Source of the DNA: Neorhizobium galegae
GTDB lineage: Bacteria > Pseudomonadota > Alphaproteobacteria > Rhizobiales > Rhizobiaceae
Reading direction: 5' to 3'
DNA length: 64,000 nt
Assembly (NCBI RefSeq): GCF_021391675.1
Contig: NZ_CP090095.1
Coordinates: forward strand, 1,679,501-1,743,500
The notes below the pieces were generated by a model. It was not told the origin of the DNA and searched no databases. It saw only the letters and a program-made list of their open reading frames with translations. Position 1 is the first letter of the stretch, and the number at the start of each line of letters is the position of its first letter. Shown here piece after piece: positions 27,725 through 39,987 of the stretch. The position numbers and the translations under genes are program-made.

Positions 27725-28018
27725 CTACTCGAACCGGATGATCGCCACTTCGCCTTCGAGCGCGCCCTGGTAGGCCGAGGCATGCGGTTCTTCGGTCGGC
27801 TCGTCGGTCAGGACGCCGATCTGGTCGAGGTCGGCCTCGATGAAGCCTTCTTCCGAGAGGGCGTTGAGCGCCTCGCGCACGGCGGAATCGTCGTCCGGCG
27901 CGCGCAGCATGATATGCAGCTCGATGCCTTCGGTGCCCTTCGTCTCATAGCCCTTGCCGATGATGATGAAGACCATCGGCCCGTCGAGGTTGTTGTCATT
28001 GTCGGGTGTGGCGATCAT
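27725..28018 (-). CDS. Conserved small hypothetical protein of rhizobial type
   Basis: 97 residues, starting MIATPDNDNNLDGPMVFIII. I do not recognise a domain. The sequence is acidic (Asp/Glu-rich) with alternating hydrophobic strands and no signal peptide or membrane segment, so it is probably a soluble cytoplasmic alpha/beta protein. The second ATG (28018) is chosen because GCGGAG lies 6 nt before it, while the first ATG (28024) directly abuts that motif. It sits between the rpoC terminators and the divergent rpsL leader. Coding bias matches its neighbours, which supports a real gene. Confidence 0.75.
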   Translation of the reverse strand: MIATPDNDNNLDGPMVFIIIGKGYETKGTEGIELHIMLRAPDDDSAVREALNALSEEGFIEADLDQIGVLTDEPTEEPHASAYQGALEGEVAIIRFE

Positions 28019-28502
28019 GGTCATCTCCGCGAGCGAATCCCTAGTATCGTCCGAAGACGAGGCGGAACGGAAGGTTCCCGCACTCTTTAGTGCGATCAGC
28101 GATGATTCCCAAACATTATCCGCGAGGGCATGTCATATTTCTGGAAACCCCGTCTCGAAACCCTCCGTTTGGCCCCGAAACCAAGGGTTTGGGGCAATAA
28201 TTTAGGATTTGGTCTTGACGGGCAGGGGGGAAAACAGTACACGCCCCGCATCGGAAGCGATGTGAGGCTTGCCCGTTCGGAACGACTCGTTCCGGAGTAC
28301 GCCTCAGACACGGTTCCATACGCACGTTGAAGACACGAATGCTGCACGCACGACGCATGAGGAATGCGTCCTCTGCTTTTTGTGGTCCATCCGAAAAGCG
28401 GATCGGGCCACGTTTTGCGCATGAGGAAATGTGTGTGCCGCCGCCGGAAACGGCATCAGATCGGCCCGAAAGGGTACTGAGAAAAACGTAAGGGATGGTT
28501 GA
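28019..28502 (+). promoter_or_regulatory. Divergent promoter and structured 5' leader of rpsL-rpsG-fusA-tuf
   Basis: 484 nt without a supported gene. A candidate promoter is TTGACG at 28215-28220 with TACACG at 28238-28243 (17-bp spacing, weak -10). Downstream the leader contains GACGCA/TGCGTC with a 7-nt loop near 28352-28370, and an imperfect GTGGTCC...GGGCCAC stem near 28380-28412. In E. coli the str operon is controlled by S7, but the S7 site lies between rpsL and rpsG, so the function of this leader is open. Confidence 0.4.
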
Positions 28503-28874
28503 ATGCCTACCGTAAACCAGCTGATCCGCAAGCCTCGCCAGGCGAACGTAAAGCGTAACAAGGTTCCTGCTCTGCAGGAAAACCCCCAGAAGCGCGGCGT
28601 TTGCACCCGCGTTTACACGACGACCCCGAAGAAGCCGAACTCGGCTCTGCGTAAGGTTGCCAAGATCCGCCTGACCAACGGCTTCGAAGTCATCGGCTAT
28701 ATCCCGGGTGAAGGCCACAACCTGCAGGAACACTCCGTCGTGATGATCCGCGGCGGCCGCGTCAAGGACTTGCCGGGCGTTCGTTACCACATCATCCGCG
28801 GCGTTCTCGACACCCAGGGCGTCAAGAACCGCAAGCAGCGCCGTTCCAAGTACGGTGCGAAGCGTCCGAAGTAA
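28503..28874 (+). CDS. rpsL: 30S ribosomal protein S12
   Basis: 123 residues, located at the decoding centre. [12 protein letters not shown] and [12 protein letters not shown] are intact, with the lysines where streptomycin resistance changes occur unchanged (susceptible type). It is first gene of the str cluster, 78 nt before rpsG. Confidence 0.97.
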   Translation: MPTVNQLIRKPRQANVKRNKVPALQENPQKRGVCTRVYTTTPKKPNSALRKVAKIRLTNGFEVIGYIPGEGHNLQEHSVVMIRGGRVKDLPGVRYHIIRGVLDTQGVKNRKQRRSKYGAKRPK

Positions 28875-28940
28875 TTCGGCATTCTGATTATCCGGCGCTG
28901 CGCGAGGTTCTCCGCGTGGTAAAGCGCCCGCAACAATTGA

Positions 28941-29423
<483 letters not shown>

Positions 29424-29456
29424 TCTTCACTCGATCGAATTTCGAAAGGCAGTCCT

Positions 29457-31556
29457 ATGGCTCGCGAATATAAAATCGAAGACTACCGCAATTTCGGTAT
29501 CATGGCGCATATCGACGCCGGCAAGACCACGACCACCGAGCGTATTCTTTATTACACCGGCAAGTCGCACAAGATCGGCGAAGTTCACGACGGCGCAGCC
29601 ACGATGGACTGGATGGAGCAGGAGCAGGAGCGTGGCATCACGATCACTTCCGCTGCGACCACGACCTTCTGGAAGGGCCGCGACGGCAAGATGCGTCGCT
29701 TCAACATCATCGACACCCCCGGCCACGTCGACTTCACCATCGAAGTCGAACGTTCGCTGCGTGTGCTCGACGGTGCGGTTGCTCTTCTCGACGCCAATGC
29801 CGGCGTTGAGCCGCAGACGGAAACCGTCTGGCGTCAGGCCGACAAGTACAACGTTCCGCGCCTGATCTTCTGCAACAAGATGGACAAGACCGGCGCCGAT
29901 TTCTATCGCTCGGTCGAGATGATCAAGACGCGCCTCGGCGCGACTGCGGTTGTCTGCCAGTTGCCGATCGGTGCCGAAACCGAGTTCAAGGGCATCGTCG
30001 ATCTGATCGAGATGAACGCTCTCGTCTGGCGCGACGAGTCGCTCGGCGCCCAGTGGGACGTCGTCGAAATCCCGGAAGACCTCAAGGAACGCGCTGAAGA
30101 GTTCCGCGAAAAGATGATCGAGACGATCGTCGACATCGACGAAGAAGCCATGGAAAACTATCTGAACGGCGTCATGCCGGACAACGATAAGATCCGTGCG
30201 CTCATCCGTCGCGGCACCATCGACGTCAAGTTCTTCCCGATGTTCTGCGGTTCCGCCTTCAAGAACAAGGGCGTTCAGCCGCTCCTCGACGCCGTTGTCG
30301 AATTCCTGCCGTCCCCGGCGGATATTCCGGCGATCAAGGGCATCGACGTCAAGACCGAAGCCGAAATCGACCGTCATCCCGATGACACCGAGCCGCTTTC
30401 CATGCTGGCGTTCAAGATCATGAACGACCCCTTCGTCGGTTCGCTGACCTTCTGCCGTATCTATTCGGGCAAGCTCGAAAAGGGTTCTGCGCTGCTGAAC
30501 ACGGTCAAGGAAAAGCGCGAGCGCGTCGGCCGCATGCTGCAGATGCACTCGAACTCCCGTGAAGACATCGAAGAAGCTTTCGCCGGCGACATCGTCGCTC
30601 TCGCAGGCCTCAAGGAAACCACCACGGGCGACACGCTCTGCGATCCGCTGAAGCCGGTCATCCTCGAGCGCATGGAATTCCCCGAGCCGGTCATCCAGAT
30701 CGCCATCGAGCCGAAGTCCAAGGGCGACCAGGAAAAGATGGGCCTCGCGCTCAACCGCCTGGCTGCCGAAGACCCGTCCTTCCGCGTCAAGACCGACGAG
30801 GAATCCGGCCAGACGATCATCGCCGGCATGGGTGAACTTCACCTCGACATTCTCGTCGACCGCATGCGTCGCGAGTTCAAGGTCGAAGCCACCGTCGGTG
30901 CTCCGCAGGTTGCTTATCGCGAAACCATCACGCGTAAGCACGAAGAGGATTACACGCACAAGAAGCAGTCCGGTGGTACCGGCCAGTTCGCGCGCGTCAA
31001 GATCGTCTTCGAACCGAACCCGGATGGCGATGACTTCAAGTTCGAGTCCAAGATCGTCGGTGGTTCTGTTCCGAAGGAATACATCCCGGGCGTCCAGAAG
31101 GGCATCGAAAGCGTCCTGTCTTCCGGCCCGCTGGCTGGCTTCCCGATGCTGGGCGTCAAGGCGACCCTCATCGACGGCGCCTTCCACGACGTCGACTCGT
31201 CGGTTCTGGCATTCGAAATCGCCTCCCGCGCCTGCTTCCGTGAAGCAGCCAAGAAGGCCGGTGCACAGCTCCTCGAGCCGATGATGAAGGTCGAAGTCGT
31301 CACTCCGGAAGATTACGTCGGTGACGTCATCGGTGACCTGAACTCCCGTCGCGGCCAGATCCAGGGCCAGGAATCGCGCGGCATCGCCGTGGTGATCAAC
31401 GCCCACGTGCCGCTCGCGAACATGTTCAAGTACGTCGACAACCTGCGCTCCATGTCCCAGGGCCGCGCGCAGTACTCGATGACCTTCGATCACTACGCAC
31501 CGGTTCCGACCAACGTCGCAAACGAAATCCAGGCTAAGTACTCCGGTCAGAAGTGA
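29457..31556 (+). CDS. fusA: Elongation factor G
   Basis: A 699-residue GTPase that drives translocation and, with RRF, ribosome recycling. G motifs are [23 protein letters not shown] and NKMD. Domains II-V follow, with the domain IV stretch [20 protein letters not shown]. It is the single fusA in the window and lies in the canonical rpsL-rpsG-fusA-tuf order. Confidence 0.98.
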   Translation: MAREYKIEDYRNFGIMAHIDAGKTTTTERILYYTGKSHKIGEVHDGAATMDWMEQEQERGITITSAATTTFWKGRDGKMRRFNIIDTPGHVDFTIEVERSLRVLDGAVALLDANAGVEPQTETVWRQADKYNVPRLIFCNKMDKTGADFYRSVEMIKTRLGATAVVCQLPIGAETEFKGIVDLIEMNALVWRDESLGAQWDVVEIPEDLKERAEEFREKMIETIVDIDEEAMENYLNGVMPDNDKIRALIRRGTIDVKFFPMFCGSAFKNKGVQPLLDAVVEFLPSPADIPAIKGIDVKTEAEIDRHPDDTEPLSMLAFKIMNDPFVGSLTFCRIYSGKLEKGSALLNTVKEKRERVGRMLQMHSNSREDIEEAFAGDIVALAGLKETTTGDTLCDPLKPVILERMEFPEPVIQIAIEPKSKGDQEKMGLALNRLAAEDPSFRVKTDEESGQTIIAGMGELHLDILVDRMRREFKVEATVGAPQVAYRETITRKHEEDYTHKKQSGGTGQFARVKIVFEPNPDGDDFKFESKIVGGSVPKEYIPGVQKGIESVLSSGPLAGFPMLGVKATLIDGAFHDVDSSVLAFEIASRACFREAAKKAGAQLLEPMMKVEVVTPEDYVGDVIGDLNSRRGQIQGQESRGIAVVINAHVPLANMFKYVDNLRSMSQGRAQYSMTFDHYAPVPTNVANEIQAKYSGQK

Positions 31557-31622
31557 CCGGGGTAACCCGCCCAATCAATTAGAGAATAACCCCTGACGGG
31601 GATAAGAACGGAGAAGCCGGAA

Positions 31623-32798
<1,176 letters not shown>

Positions 32799-32804
32799 GT
32801 TTTA

Positions 32805-32830
32805 ACGCAGGCGGCCTTGGCCGCTTGCGT
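32805..32830 (+). repeat. Hairpin after tuf copy 2
   Basis: A 12-bp stem ACGCAGGCGGCC/GGCCGCTTGCGT (one G-T pair) with a 2-nt loop. There is no T-run, so it is a weak terminator or an mRNA-end stabiliser. The rest of the 263-nt gap to rpsJ includes a GTGCC/GGCAC hairpin near 33011-33031, possibly part of the S10 leader. Confidence 0.55.
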
Positions 32831-33061
32831 ATGACACAAAAATGTAGCAAATGGCGCGCGAGCGTGATTTGCCCTCTGCTTCGGGTTCGAGGCAGGCAAT
32901 GAACAGACAAGGTGGGCCGAAGGCCCGAAGACTGGAAAGGGACGCCGTATCCTCGGTGTCCCCTTCGATCTTTGAAACCGGTGGTCCGCCTTAAGGTAAG
33001 AGAACAACCCGTGCCCTATTGGGTTGGCACGTGGATAAACAGACAACAAGGATAACGTCGA

Positions 33062-33370
33062 ATGAACGGCCAAAATATCCGCATTCGCCTGAAGGCGTTC
33101 GATCACCGCATTCTCGACGCGTCGACGCGCGAGATCGTGTCGACGGCGAAGCGCACCGGCGCAAGCGTCCGGGGCCCCGTTCCGCTTCCGACCCGCATCG
33201 AGAAGTTTACGGTTAACAGGTCCCCCCACATCGACAAGAAGAGCCGCGAGCAGTTCGAGATGCGCACGCATAAGCGCCTTCTCGATATCGTTGACCCGAC
33301 ACCGCAGACGGTGGACGCGCTGATGAAGCTCGACCTCGCCGCTGGTGTCGATGTTGAGATCAAGCTCTGA
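33062..33370 (+). CDS. rpsJ: 30S ribosomal protein S10
   Basis: 102 residues, a 30S head protein that also acts as NusE in antitermination complexes and binds NusG. It starts [19 protein letters not shown], and the conserved [17 protein letters not shown] follows. It is the first gene of the S10 cluster. The leader of 263 nt is long enough for regulation, but the E. coli L4-type leader is not recognisable. Confidence 0.97.
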   Translation: MNGQNIRIRLKAFDHRILDASTREIVSTAKRTGASVRGPVPLPTRIEKFTVNRSPHIDKKSREQFEMRTHKRLLDIVDPTPQTVDALMKLDLAAGVDVEIKL

Positions 33371-33407
33371 GACTTCTGTCTCGAGCTGAGTGAGAAGGAT
33401 TGAACCG

Positions 33408-34050
33408 ATGCGTTCAGGTGTAATTGCACAGAAGGTGGGAATGACGCGCGTCTACAACGACGCAGGCGAGCATGTCCCTGTAACCGTATTGCGGTTGGAA
33501 AACTGCCAGGTCGTGGCTCAGCGCACCGTAGACAAGAATGGCTACACTGCCGTTCAGCTGGGTGCCGGCACTGCCAAGGTAAAGAACACGACCAAGGCGC
33601 TGCGCGGCCATTTCGCCGTCGCCGAAGTCGAGCCGAAGGCGAAGCTCGTCGAGTTTCGCGTTTCCGAAGACAATCTGATCGACGTCGGCACCGAGCTGAC
33701 GGCAGGTCACTTCACGGCGGGTCAGCTGGTGGACGTCACCGGTACCTCGATCGGTAAGGGTTTCGCCGGCGCCATGAAGCGCCATAACTTCTGGTGGTCT
33801 CCGCGCCACGCACGGTGTGTCCGTTTCGCACCGTTCGCATGGTTCGACTGGTAACAACCAGGATCCGGGCAAGGTCTGGAAGGGCAAGCGCATGGCTGGT
33901 CACATGGGCCAGACGCGTATCACCACCCAGAACCTCGAAGTCGTTTCCACCGACGAGAACCGTGGCCTGATCCTCGTCAAGGGTGCCGTTCCCGGCTCCA
34001 AGGGCGCTTGGATCGTCGTTCGCGATGCCGTCAAGTCGGCCGCGAAGTAA
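33408..34050 (+). CDS. rplC: 50S ribosomal protein L3, frame broken by a one-base insertion
   Basis: L3 nucleates 50S assembly near the peptidyl transferase centre. The frame from ATG 33408 ([18 protein letters not shown]) is good through Phe128 (33789-33791). An extra T at 33792 then shifts it to an early stop at 33852-33854, giving 148 residues. Removing that T restores [20 protein letters not shown], including the Gln region methylated by PrmB, and a 213-residue protein ending at 34050. L3 is essential and no second copy is visible, so a sequencing or assembly error is much likelier than a real mutation. The start is supported by AAGGA upstream. Confidence 0.9.
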
Positions 34051-34063
34051 GGGAGCCAAGCAC

Positions 34064-34684
34064 ATGGAATTTAACGTCAAGACCCTCGAGGGAAAAGACG
34101 CCGGCAAGGTAGCCCTGTCGGACGAGATTTTCGGCCTCGATCCCCGCGAAGACATTCTGGCCCGTATGGTTCGTTGGCAGCTCGCCAAGAAGCAGCAGGG
34201 CACGCACAAGACCAAGGGTCGTGCTGAAGTCTCCCGCACCGGCGCCAAGATGTACAAGCAGAAGGGTACGGGCCGCGCTCGTCACCATTCGGCTCGCGCT
34301 CCGCAGTTCCGCGGCGGCGGCAAGGCTCACGGCCCGGTCGTTCGCAGCCACGAGCATGACCTTCCGAAGAAGGTTCGCGCGCTGGCTCTCCGTCACGCCC
34401 TCTCTGCAAAGATGAAGGCTGAAGACATCATCATCGTCGACAACCTGGTTGCCGCCGAAGCAAAGACCAAGGCGCTTGCCGGTTCGTTCGCTTCGCTCGG
34501 CCTCACCAACGTGTTGTTCATCGGCGGCGTTGAGCTCGACAGCAACTTCAAGCTCGCAGCCCAGAACATCCCGAACGTCGATGTTCTGCCGGTTCAGGGC
34601 ATCAATGTTTACGACATCCTGCGTCGCGGCAAGCTGGTGCTTTCCAAGGCTGCGGTGGAAGCTCTAGAGGAGCGTTTCAAGTGA
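34064..34684 (+). CDS. rplD: 50S ribosomal protein L4
   Basis: 206 residues. It lines the exit tunnel with its extended loop ([20 protein letters not shown]). The start is ATG 34064 ([15 protein letters not shown]) with GGGAG upstream; an open frame extends back to 33983 inside rplC. Its stop overlaps the rplW start by 4 nt. In gammaproteobacteria L4 represses the S10 operon. Confidence 0.96.
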   Translation: MEFNVKTLEGKDAGKVALSDEIFGLDPREDILARMVRWQLAKKQQGTHKTKGRAEVSRTGAKMYKQKGTGRARHHSARAPQFRGGGKAHGPVVRSHEHDLPKKVRALALRHALSAKMKAEDIIIVDNLVAAEAKTKALAGSFASLGLTNVLFIGGVELDSNFKLAAQNIPNVDVLPVQGINVYDILRRGKLVLSKAAVEALEERFK

Positions 34685-34974
34685 CCGACATTCGCCACTA
34701 TGATGTGATCGTATCTCCCTCGATCACCGAAAAGTCGACCATGGCATCTGAACAGAACCAGGTCGTCTTCAACGTTGCCAAGACTGCTTCCAAGCCGGAA
34801 ATCAAGGCTGCCGTAGAGGCGCTGTTCGGTGTGAAGGTCACGGCCGTCAACACGCTTGTCCGCAAGGGCAAGGTGAAGCGGTTCCGCGGCTTCATCGGTA
34901 AGCAGAAGGACGTCAAGAAGGCTGTCGTCACCCTGGCCGAAGGTCAGACGATCGACGTCTCCACCGGTCTCTGA
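34681..34974 (+). CDS. rplW: 50S ribosomal protein L23
   Basis: 97 residues at the tunnel exit, the docking site for trigger factor and SRP. It begins with GTG at 34681 inside the GTGA overlap with rplD, so the two are translationally coupled. Motifs include [15 protein letters not shown] and [14 protein letters not shown]. Confidence 0.96.
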   Translation: MTDIRHYDVIVSPSITEKSTMASEQNQVVFNVAKTASKPEIKAAVEALFGVKVTAVNTLVRKGKVKRFRGFIGKQKDVKKAVVTLAEGQTIDVSTGL

Positions 34975-34985
34975 GGTATAAGATA

Positions 34986-35822
34986 ATGGCATTGAAAAGC
35001 TACAACCCGACGACCCCGAGCCAGCGTCAGCTGGTCATCGTCGACCGGTCCGGCCTCTGGAAGGGCAAGCCCGTCAAGAAGCTCACCGAGGGTCTCTCCA
35101 AGAGCGGCGGCCGCAACAACTACGGCCGCATCACCGCCCGCTTCATCGGCGGCGGTCACAAGCGGACCTATCGCCTGATCGACTTCAAGCGTCGCAAGTT
35201 CGACGTTGAAGGCACGGTCGAGCGTCTGGAATACGACCCGAACCGTACGGCCTTCATCGCTCTCGTCACCTATACCGACGGCGAGCAGGCCTACATCCTG
35301 GCTCCGCAGCGTCTCGCTGCCGGCGACAAGGTGATCGCGTCCGAAAAGGCCGTCGACGTAAAGCCCGGCAACACCATGCCGCTGCAGTACATCCCGGTCG
35401 GTTCGATCGTGCACAACGTCGAAATGAAGCCGGGCAAGGGTGGCCAGATGGCTCGCTCCGCCGGCACCTACGTTCAGCTCGTCGGCCGCGATGCCGGCAT
35501 GGCGATCCTGCGCCTCAACTCCGGCGAACAGCGCCTCGTACCGGGCTCCTGCCTGGCTTCGATCGGTGCGGTTTCCAACCCGGATCACGGCAACATCAAC
35601 GACGGCAAGGCCGGTCGTACCGTCTGGCGCGGCAAGCGTCCGCATAACCGCGGCGTCGTCATGAACCCGGTCGACCATCCGCACGGCGGTGGTGAAGGCC
35701 GCACCTCGGGTGGCCGTCATCCGGTCAGCCCCTGGGGCAAGCCGACCAAGGGCAAGCGCACACGTTCGAACAAGTCCACGGACAAGTTCATCATGCGTTC
35801 GCGCCACCAGCGCAAGAAGTAA
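34986..35822 (+). CDS. rplB: 50S ribosomal protein L2
   Basis: 278 residues, needed for subunit association and peptidyl transferase function. The conserved C-terminal [14 protein letters not shown] motif with the key His is intact, as is the RNA-binding SH3-like region. It follows rplW after 11 nt. Confidence 0.98.
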   Translation: MALKSYNPTTPSQRQLVIVDRSGLWKGKPVKKLTEGLSKSGGRNNYGRITARFIGGGHKRTYRLIDFKRRKFDVEGTVERLEYDPNRTAFIALVTYTDGEQAYILAPQRLAAGDKVIASEKAVDVKPGNTMPLQYIPVGSIVHNVEMKPGKGGQMARSAGTYVQLVGRDAGMAILRLNSGEQRLVPGSCLASIGAVSNPDHGNINDGKAGRTVWRGKRPHNRGVVMNPVDHPHGGGEGRTSGGRHPVSPWGKPTKGKRTRSNKSTDKFIMRSRHQRKK

Positions 35823-35837
35823 GAGAGGAAGTCACTA

Positions 35838-36116
35838 ATGGCTCGTTCAGTATGGAAAGGTCCGTTTGTTGACGGCTATCTTCTCAAGAAGGCTGAGAAG
35901 GTGCGCGAAGGCGGACGGAGTGAAGTAATCAAGATGTGGACCCGTCGGTCCACCATCCTGCCGCAGTTCGTTGGCTTGACGTTCGGCGTCTACAACGGCA
36001 GCAAGCACATTCCGGTCAGCGTCAACGAAGACATGGTCGGACACAAGTTCGGTGAATTCGCTCCCACCCGTACCTATTACGGTCACGGCGCGGACAAGAA
36101 GGCGAAGAGGAAGTAA
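35838..36116 (+). CDS. rpsS: 30S ribosomal protein S19
   Basis: 92 residues, a 30S head protein in contact with S13. It begins [16 protein letters not shown], and the motif [21 protein letters not shown] is standard (quoted in part). GAGAGGAAG precedes the ATG. rplV starts 2 nt after its stop. Confidence 0.97.
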   Translation: MARSVWKGPFVDGYLLKKAEKVREGGRSEVIKMWTRRSTILPQFVGLTFGVYNGSKHIPVSVNEDMVGHKFGEFAPTRTYYGHGADKKAKRK

Positions 36117-36118
36117 TC

Positions 36119-36508
36119 ATGGCGAAGGCTAAGACCGAACGCCGGCTGAAGGATAACGAGGCGCAGGCAGTTGCGCGTACGCTCCGCGTCAGCCCCCAGA
36201 AGCTGAACCTCGTTGCCGCCATGATCCGCGGCAAGAAGGTAGAACGCGCGCTTGCAGAACTCGAATTCTCGCGCAAGCGCATCGCCGGCACGGTGAAGAA
36301 GACCCTCGAGTCTGCAATCGCCAATGCCGAAAACAACCATGACCTCGACGTCGACGCGTTGATCGTTTCGGAAGCCTATGTAGGCAAGTCGATCGTGATG
36401 AAGCGCTTCCACGCTCGCGGCCGCGGCCGGGCATCGCGGATCGAGAAGCCTTTCTCGCATCTGACGATCGTCGTCCGCGAAGTCGAGGAAAAAGGGGAGG
36501 CTGCATAA
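36119..36508 (+). CDS. rplV: 50S ribosomal protein L22
   Basis: 129 residues; its beta-hairpin lines the exit tunnel. Conserved segments are [18 protein letters not shown] and [20 protein letters not shown]. Its stop codon shares one base with the rpsC ATG (TAATG), implying coupled translation. Confidence 0.97.
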   Translation: MAKAKTERRLKDNEAQAVARTLRVSPQKLNLVAAMIRGKKVERALAELEFSRKRIAGTVKKTLESAIANAENNHDLDVDALIVSEAYVGKSIVMKRFHARGRGRASRIEKPFSHLTIVVREVEEKGEAA

Positions 36509-37248
36509 TGGGCCAGAAAATTAATCCGATCGGTTTCCGCCTCGGAATTAACCGCACCTGGGACAGCCGTTGGTTCGCCGACAACGCGGAATACGGTCAG
36601 CTCCTCCATGAGGACCTGAAGATCCGCGCCTACCTGATGTCGGAACTGAAGCAGGCCGGTATCGCCAAGGTGGTCATCGAGCGTCCGCACAAGAAGTGCC
36701 GCGTCACGATCCACTCGGCTCGCCCGGGCCTGATCATCGGCAAGAAGGGCGCTGACATCGAGAAGCTTCGCAAGAAGATCGCGACGATGACCAATTCGGA
36801 AACGCATCTCAACATCGTTGAAGTGCGCAAGCCGGAAATCGACTCGACGCTCGTCGCCCAGTCGATCGCCCAGCAGCTCGAGCGTCGCGTGGCCTTCCGC
36901 CGTGCGATGAAGCGTGCCGTTCAGTCGGCCATGCGTCTCGGTGCCGAAGGCATCAAGATCACCTGCGCCGGCCGTCTCGGCGGTGCTGAAATCGCCCGTA
37001 CCGAATGGTACCGCGAAGGTCGCGTTCCGCTCCATACGCTGCGTGCAGACATCGACTACGGTACGGCGGAAGCCGAAACCGCATTCGGCATCTGCGGCAT
37101 CAAGGTCTGGATCTTCAAGGGCGAAATCCTTGAGCACGATCCGATGGCTTCTGAACGTCGCGCCATGGAAGGCGATGCCCAGGGTCCCGCAAGCCGCGAA
37201 CGCGGCGATCGTGGTGACCGTGGCGATCGCCGCCGCGAAAACGCTTGA
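36508..37248 (+). CDS. rpsC: 30S ribosomal protein S3
   Basis: 246 residues with an N-terminal KH domain ([18 protein letters not shown], about residues 70-90) and the S3 C-terminal domain ([20 protein letters not shown]). It ends in a charged tail rich in [11 protein letters not shown], longer than in E. coli and probably disordered. It forms part of the mRNA entry channel. Confidence 0.97.
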   Translation: MGQKINPIGFRLGINRTWDSRWFADNAEYGQLLHEDLKIRAYLMSELKQAGIAKVVIERPHKKCRVTIHSARPGLIIGKKGADIEKLRKKIATMTNSETHLNIVEVRKPEIDSTLVAQSIAQQLERRVAFRRAMKRAVQSAMRLGAEGIKITCAGRLGGAEIARTEWYREGRVPLHTLRADIDYGTAEAETAFGICGIKVWIFKGEILEHDPMASERRAMEGDAQGPASRERGDRGDRGDRRRENA

Positions 37249-37286
37249 TCAACGCTGGCGAAAGATAAGCTCGGAGAAGTAAGAAA

Positions 37287-37700
37287 ATGTTGCAGCCAAA
37301 GCGTACCAAGTACCGCAAGCAGTTCAAGGGTCGCATCAAGGGTGTGGCCAAGGGCGGCTTCGACCTGGCCTTCGGTGAATTTGGTCTGAAGTCCCAGGAA
37401 CCCAACCGCGTCAACGCCCGCGAGATTGAAGCGGCCCGCCGCGCGATCACCCGCGCGATGAAGCGCGCCGGCCGTGTCTGGATCCGCGTGTTCCCGGACG
37501 TTCCGGTCACCGCAAAGCCGACCGAAGTCCGCATGGGTAAGGGTAAGGGCGGCGTCGAATACTGGGCCTGCAAGGTCAAGCCCGGTCGCATGATGTTCGA
37601 GATCGACGGTGTTTCCGAGGAGCTCGCCCGCGAGGCGCTTCGTCTCGGTGCTGCCAAGCTCTCGGTCAAGACGCGCTTCGTACAGCGCATCGCAGAGTAA
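37287..37700 (+). CDS. rplP: 50S ribosomal protein L16
   Basis: 137 residues; it positions the A-site tRNA. It begins [16 protein letters not shown], and the region [20 protein letters not shown] is conserved (quoted to 20 residues). It lies 38 nt after rpsC and 12 nt before rpmC. Confidence 0.97.
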   Translation: MLQPKRTKYRKQFKGRIKGVAKGGFDLAFGEFGLKSQEPNRVNAREIEAARRAITRAMKRAGRVWIRVFPDVPVTAKPTEVRMGKGKGGVEYWACKVKPGRMMFEIDGVSEELAREALRLGAAKLSVKTRFVQRIAE

Positions 37701-37712
37701 GGAGCAAGGCAC

Positions 37713-37913
37713 ATGAAAGCCGAAAACGTTCGCGGCCTCACGGCCGATCAGCTCAAGGACAAGCTCGCCGACCTGAAGAAAGAGCAGTTCAACCTGCGCT
37801 TCCAGAAGGCAACCGGCCAGCTCGAGAAGTCCTCGCGCATCACCGAAGTTCGCAAGGACATCGCCCGCGTGAAAACCATTGCCCGCCAGAAGGCGGCAGA
37901 AGCCAAGGCCTAA
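37713..37913 (+). CDS. rpmC: 50S ribosomal protein L29
   Basis: 66 residues, two antiparallel helices at the tunnel exit next to L23. The sequence [20 protein letters not shown] is the family signature. It is preceded by AAGGAGCAAGGC. Confidence 0.96.
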   Translation: MKAENVRGLTADQLKDKLADLKKEQFNLRFQKATGQLEKSSRITEVRKDIARVKTIARQKAAEAKA

Positions 37914-37924
37914 GGAAAAATAAT

Positions 37925-38161
37925 ATGCCGAAACGCATTCTGCAGGGCGTCGTAGTTTCCGACAAGAACGAGAAGACCGTTGTTGTCCGGGTCGAGCGCC
38001 GCTTCGCGCATCCGCTGCTTCAGAAGACGGTCCGCCGTTCCAAGAAGTACAAGGCGCATGACGAGAACAACCAGTACAAGGTAGGTGACGTCGTTTCCAT
38101 CGAGGAATGCGCGCCGATCTCCAAGGACAAGACCTGGACGGTCGTTTCCGCCCAGGCTTAA
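37925..38161 (+). CDS. rpsQ: 30S ribosomal protein S17
   Basis: 78 residues, an OB-fold primary 16S-binding protein. It begins [20 protein letters not shown]. It is the last gene of the S10 cluster: a terminator-like hairpin follows at 38231-38256. Confidence 0.96.
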   Translation: MPKRILQGVVVSDKNEKTVVVRVERRFAHPLLQKTVRRSKKYKAHDENNQYKVGDVVSIEECAPISKDKTWTVVSAQA

Positions 38162-38230
38162 TTTGCTTCGGATCCGCGTCTGGGCCTTGCGCCCGGCGCA
38201 GAATCCTGTAAGAAGCACCCCACTGGCGCA

Positions 38231-38256
38231 GGACGCTCGGAAACGAGCGTTCTTTT
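38231..38256 (+). terminator. Terminator between rpsQ and rplN
   Basis: A 9-bp stem GGACGCTCG/CGAGCGTTC with a stable GAAA tetraloop, then TTTT. It sits in a 235-nt spacer, so the spc cluster probably has its own promoter downstream (not identified). Confidence 0.8.
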
Positions 38257-38396
38257 GCTTTGAGCGCAGGGAAGGTCCTTTTAAGGAAACCACCTTGGCA
38301 AGACCCCACCCGCGCACAACGAGATTCTGTCCATAAGCCGAAACGGGGCGTTTTTAGCGCCCGGTCGTTCCGGTCATTAGAAAAAGGCGACCTGAC

Positions 38397-38765
38397 ATGA
38401 TTCAGATGCAAACAAACCTCGACGTGGCGGATAATTCCGGCGCACGTCGTGTCATGTGCATCAAGGTGCTGGGCGGCTCCAAGCGCAAGTACGCTTCCAT
38501 CGGCGACATCATTGTCGTTTCGATCAAGGAAGCCATCCCGCGCGGCCGCGTCAAGAAGGGTGACGTGATGAAGGCGGTTGTTGTGCGTACCGCCAAGGAC
38601 ATCCGTCGTCCGGACGGCAGCGTCATCCGCTTCGACAACAACGCAGCGGTCCTCATCGACAACAAGAAAGAGCCGATCGGCACCCGTATCTTCGGACCGG
38701 TTCCGCGCGAACTTCGCGCCAAGAACCATATGAAGATCATCTCGCTGGCTCCGGAAGTACTGTAA
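38397..38765 (+). CDS. rplN: 50S ribosomal protein L14
   Basis: 122 residues, a five-stranded barrel that bridges to the 30S and to L19. It begins [20 protein letters not shown], the normal family start. It is the first gene of the spc cluster, 12 nt before rplX. Confidence 0.97.
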   Translation: MIQMQTNLDVADNSGARRVMCIKVLGGSKRKYASIGDIIVVSIKEAIPRGRVKKGDVMKAVVVRTAKDIRRPDGSVIRFDNNAAVLIDNKKEPIGTRIFGPVPRELRAKNHMKIISLAPEVL

Positions 38766-38777
38766 GGAGCTCATGCG

Positions 38778-39086
38778 ATGAACAAGATCAAGAAGGGCGA
38801 CAGCGTCGTCGTACTCGCCGGCAAGGACAAGGGTCGCTCCGGCGAAGTCCTTCAGGTTATGCCGAAGGAAGACCGCGCCGTCGTGCGTGGCATCAACATG
38901 GTGAAGCGCCACCAGCGTCAGTCTCAGACGCAGGAAGCCGGCATCATCAACAAGGAAGCGTCCATTCACCTGTCGAACATCGCGATCGTCGCGAAAGACG
39001 GCAAGCCGACCCGCGTTGGCTTCTCCGTCGTCGACGGCAAGAAGGTGCGTGTAGCCAAGCGTACGGGAGATGTGATCGATGGCTGA
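38778..39086 (+). CDS. rplX: 50S ribosomal protein L24
   Basis: 102 residues with an N-terminal KOW motif ([20 protein letters not shown]). It is an early 50S assembly initiator. Its 3' end overlaps rplE by 8 nt. Confidence 0.96.
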   Translation: MNKIKKGDSVVVLAGKDKGRSGEVLQVMPKEDRAVVRGINMVKRHQRQSQTQEAGIINKEASIHLSNIAIVAKDGKPTRVGFSVVDGKKVRVAKRTGDVIDG

Positions 39087-39636
39087 GGCAAAGTATGAGC
39101 CGCGGCTCAAGGTGGAATACAATTCCCGTATCCGCGCCGCACTGAAGGAACAGTTCTCCTTCGCAAACGACATGATGATCCCCAAGCTGGACAAGATCGT
39201 CATCAACATGGGTGTCGGCGAAGCGACGGCTGACTCGAAGAAGCCTTCCGTGGCTGCCGCCGACCTGGCCGCCATTGCCGGCCAGAAGCCGATCATCACC
39301 AAGGCACGGAATTCCATCGCGGGCTTCAAGGTTCGCGAATTCATGCCGATCGGTGCAAAGGTTACGCTTCGCGGCGCCCGCATGTACGAATTCATGGACC
39401 GTCTGATCAACATCGCGCTTCCGCGCGTTCGCGACTTTCGTGGCTTGAACCCGAAAAGCTTTGACGGCCGTGGCAACTTCGCCATGGGCATCAAGGAGCA
39501 CATTGTGTTCCCAGAGATCAACTACGACAAGGTTGATCAGATGTGGGGCATGGACATCATCGTTTGCACGACGGCTACCAAGGACGACGAAGCACGGGCT
39601 CTCTTGAAAGAGTTCAACTTCCCGTTCCGCCAGTAA
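39079..39636 (+). CDS. rplE: 50S ribosomal protein L5
   Basis: 185 residues. It binds 5S rRNA and contacts the P-site tRNA. The motif [12 protein letters not shown] and the region [20 protein letters not shown] are conserved. It starts inside rplX (8-nt overlap), implying coupled translation. Confidence 0.97.
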   Translation: MAEAKYEPRLKVEYNSRIRAALKEQFSFANDMMIPKLDKIVINMGVGEATADSKKPSVAAADLAAIAGQKPIITKARNSIAGFKVREFMPIGAKVTLRGARMYEFMDRLINIALPRVRDFRGLNPKSFDGRGNFAMGIKEHIVFPEINYDKVDQMWGMDIIVCTTATKDDEARALLKEFNFPFRQ

Positions 39637-39669
39637 CCGTAACGACGAGCGTTTAGAAGGAACTCCCAT

Positions 39670-39975
39670 ATGGCGAAAACCAGCGCAGTTGAAAAGAACA
39701 AGCGCCGCCGCAAGACAGTTGCCAACCAGGCCGCCAAGCGTGCGACCCTGAAGGCAACCATCATGAACCAGGAACTTTCGATCGAAGAACGGTTCAAGGC
39801 AACCCTGAAGCTCGCTTCTCTGCCGCGCGATGGCTCGAAGACGCGTATCCGCAACCGTTGCGAAGTCACCGGTCGCCCGCGCGCTTTCTATCGCAAGCTC
39901 AGGATGTCGCGTATCGCGCTTCGTGAGCTCGGCAATCTCGGCAAGGTGCCGGGCATCGTCAAGTCGAGCTGGTAA
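39670..39975 (+). CDS. rpsN: 30S ribosomal protein S14
   Basis: 101 residues, the long zinc-free (C-minus) form: the four Cys of the short type are absent (only one Cys, in [13 protein letters not shown]). A 30S head protein near the decoding site. AAGGAACTCCCAT places the ribosome-binding site correctly. Confidence 0.97.
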   Translation: MAKTSAVEKNKRRRKTVANQAAKRATLKATIMNQELSIEERFKATLKLASLPRDGSKTRIRNRCEVTGRPRAFYRKLRMSRIALRELGNLGKVPGIVKSSW

Positions 39976-39987
39976 GGAGATCGTTAG

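Noticed and set aside
28130..28330. 66-codon open frame in the rpsL leader
   Set aside because: No ribosome-binding site, no family match, and it overlaps the candidate promoter at 28215-28243.
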